Assembly (NCBI GenBank): GCA_029240815.1
Contig: JARDZO010000338.1
Coordinates: forward strand, 1 to 5,208
Length of the DNA: 5,208 nucleotides
Origin: Brevibacillus sp.
GTDB lineage: Bacteria > Bacillota > Bacilli > Brevibacillales > Brevibacillaceae
Direction: 5' to 3'
Position numbers and translations under genes: made by a program. Of this stretch, positions 4,645 to 5,208 are shown piece after piece (position 1 is the first letter of the stretch; each line of letters opens with the position of its first letter). A model generated the notes under the pieces. It made no database searches. It was not told the DNA's origin and was given only the letters and a program-made list of their open reading frames with translations.

Positions 4645-5208
4645 GTGAAACGAGTCCTTGTCATTGAAGATGAGATGCCGATTGCCCGGTTGGTCCAGGT
4701 CTACTTGGAACGGGCTGGTTACGACGTTCATTGGAACGAGGGGAATCAAGAAGCCGTAGATACGTTTCTTACGTGGAAGCCGGATCTGGTCTTACTCGAT
4801 CTGATGCTCCCCGATCAGGATGGCATGGAAATACTCGAACGCATCAGACAATACGGGAGCTGCCCGGTCATCATCTTGACTGCGCGGGGTTCTGTTCCCG
4901 ACAAATTGCTAGGTCTGACTCTCGGGGCAGACGACTATATCGCGAAACCATTTGATCCTGAGGAAGTGGTCGCACGTGTACAAGCTGTCCTGCGACGCTC
5001 CACTTATATAGCGGAGGCGGACACGATCCGGCTCGGCAGCTTGACGATCGACTTTAGCGCTCAGCTCGCTTCATTGGGTAAGGAACCGGTCTCTTTGATG
5101 CCCCGTGACTGGCAACTGCTCGCCTTTTTGGCCCGGCATCCCAATCAATGCTTTAGCCGCGATCAACTGCTCGACCAAGTATGGGGGATGGATTTTGAAG
5201 GAGGGGAC
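4645..5208 (+). CDS. OmpR/PhoB-family response regulator, 3' end cut by window
   Basis: 188 residues visible; open to the window edge with no stop. Half of a two-component system: a membrane kinase phosphorylates it and it then binds promoter DNA. The receiver domain (about 1-118) has the acidic pair Glu8-Asp9, phosphoacceptor Asp52 in VLLDLMLPDQDG, Thr79 and Lys101 in AKPFDP, so all phosphorylation residues are present. The winged-helix DNA-binding domain begins near 128 (IRLGSLTIDF) and continues through LMPRDWQLLAFLARHP and FSRDQLLDQVWG; the recognition helix and wing lie beyond the edge. The start is GTG, with GAGGT (4631-4635) 9 nt upstream. It is divergent from marR across 272 bp. A sensor kinase gene is expected next, but is not in view. 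The target genes cannot be inferred. Confidence 0.93.
   Translation, partial: MKRVLVIEDEMPIARLVQVYLERAGYDVHWNEGNQEAVDTFLTWKPDLVLLDLMLPDQDGMEILERIRQYGSCPVIILTARGSVPDKLLGLTLGADDYIAKPFDPEEVVARVQAVLRRSTYIAEADTIRLGSLTIDFSAQLASLGKEPVSLMPRDWQLLAFLARHPNQCFSRDQLLDQVWGMDFEGGD

Overview
The window looks like a chromosomal piece from a low-to-mid GC, Gram-positive member of the Bacilli. The clues are strong AGGAGG-type ribosome binding sites, GTG starts, classical signal peptides, and genes of TcaA/YvbJ, MarR, SDR and OmpR/PhoB type. Brevibacillus or a relative is my guess from overall character; no marker gene proves it.

Layout. (1) Bases 1-185 hold the decayed 3' end of a DNA-3-methyladenine glycosylase I gene (tag): one frameshift and two in-frame stops, but clearly readable across frames. 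(2) Bases 195-2206 are a minus-strand two-gene unit: promoter, a secreted DUF3574-like protein (1658-2140), a membrane-anchored TcaA/YvbJ-like protein (252-1631), then a hairpin terminator. (3) Bases 2207-2617 are a gene-free divergent interval. It holds a very strong bidirectional hairpin terminator, a possible minus-strand promoter that could make a roughly 95-nt RNA ending at that terminator, a Fur-box-like palindrome over a plus-strand promoter, and a roughly 200-nt leader with a structured element. (4) Bases 2618-3106 encode a small secreted protein with two nearly identical 25-residue repeats, followed by a 15-bp hairpin shared with the convergent gene. (5) Bases 3172-4464 are a minus-strand marR-SDR operon with a TTGACA promoter and a palindromic operator covering its start region. 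(6) Bases 4586-5208 hold an extended -10 promoter and the 5' part of an OmpR/PhoB response regulator (GTG start, cut by the window edge); its kinase gene probably lies beyond.

How the parts relate. The DUF3574-like/TcaA-like pair is likely one envelope-associated unit, with both products exported or surface-exposed. The MarR protein most likely represses its own operon and thus the dehydrogenase; it has no cysteine, so a small-molecule ligand is likelier than thiol oxidation as its signal. The repeat protein stands alone and, if the Fur-like box is real, may respond to iron.

I see no complete novel multi-gene system here. The most unusual items are the repeat protein with its structured leader, and the terminator that sits upstream of both divergent promoters.
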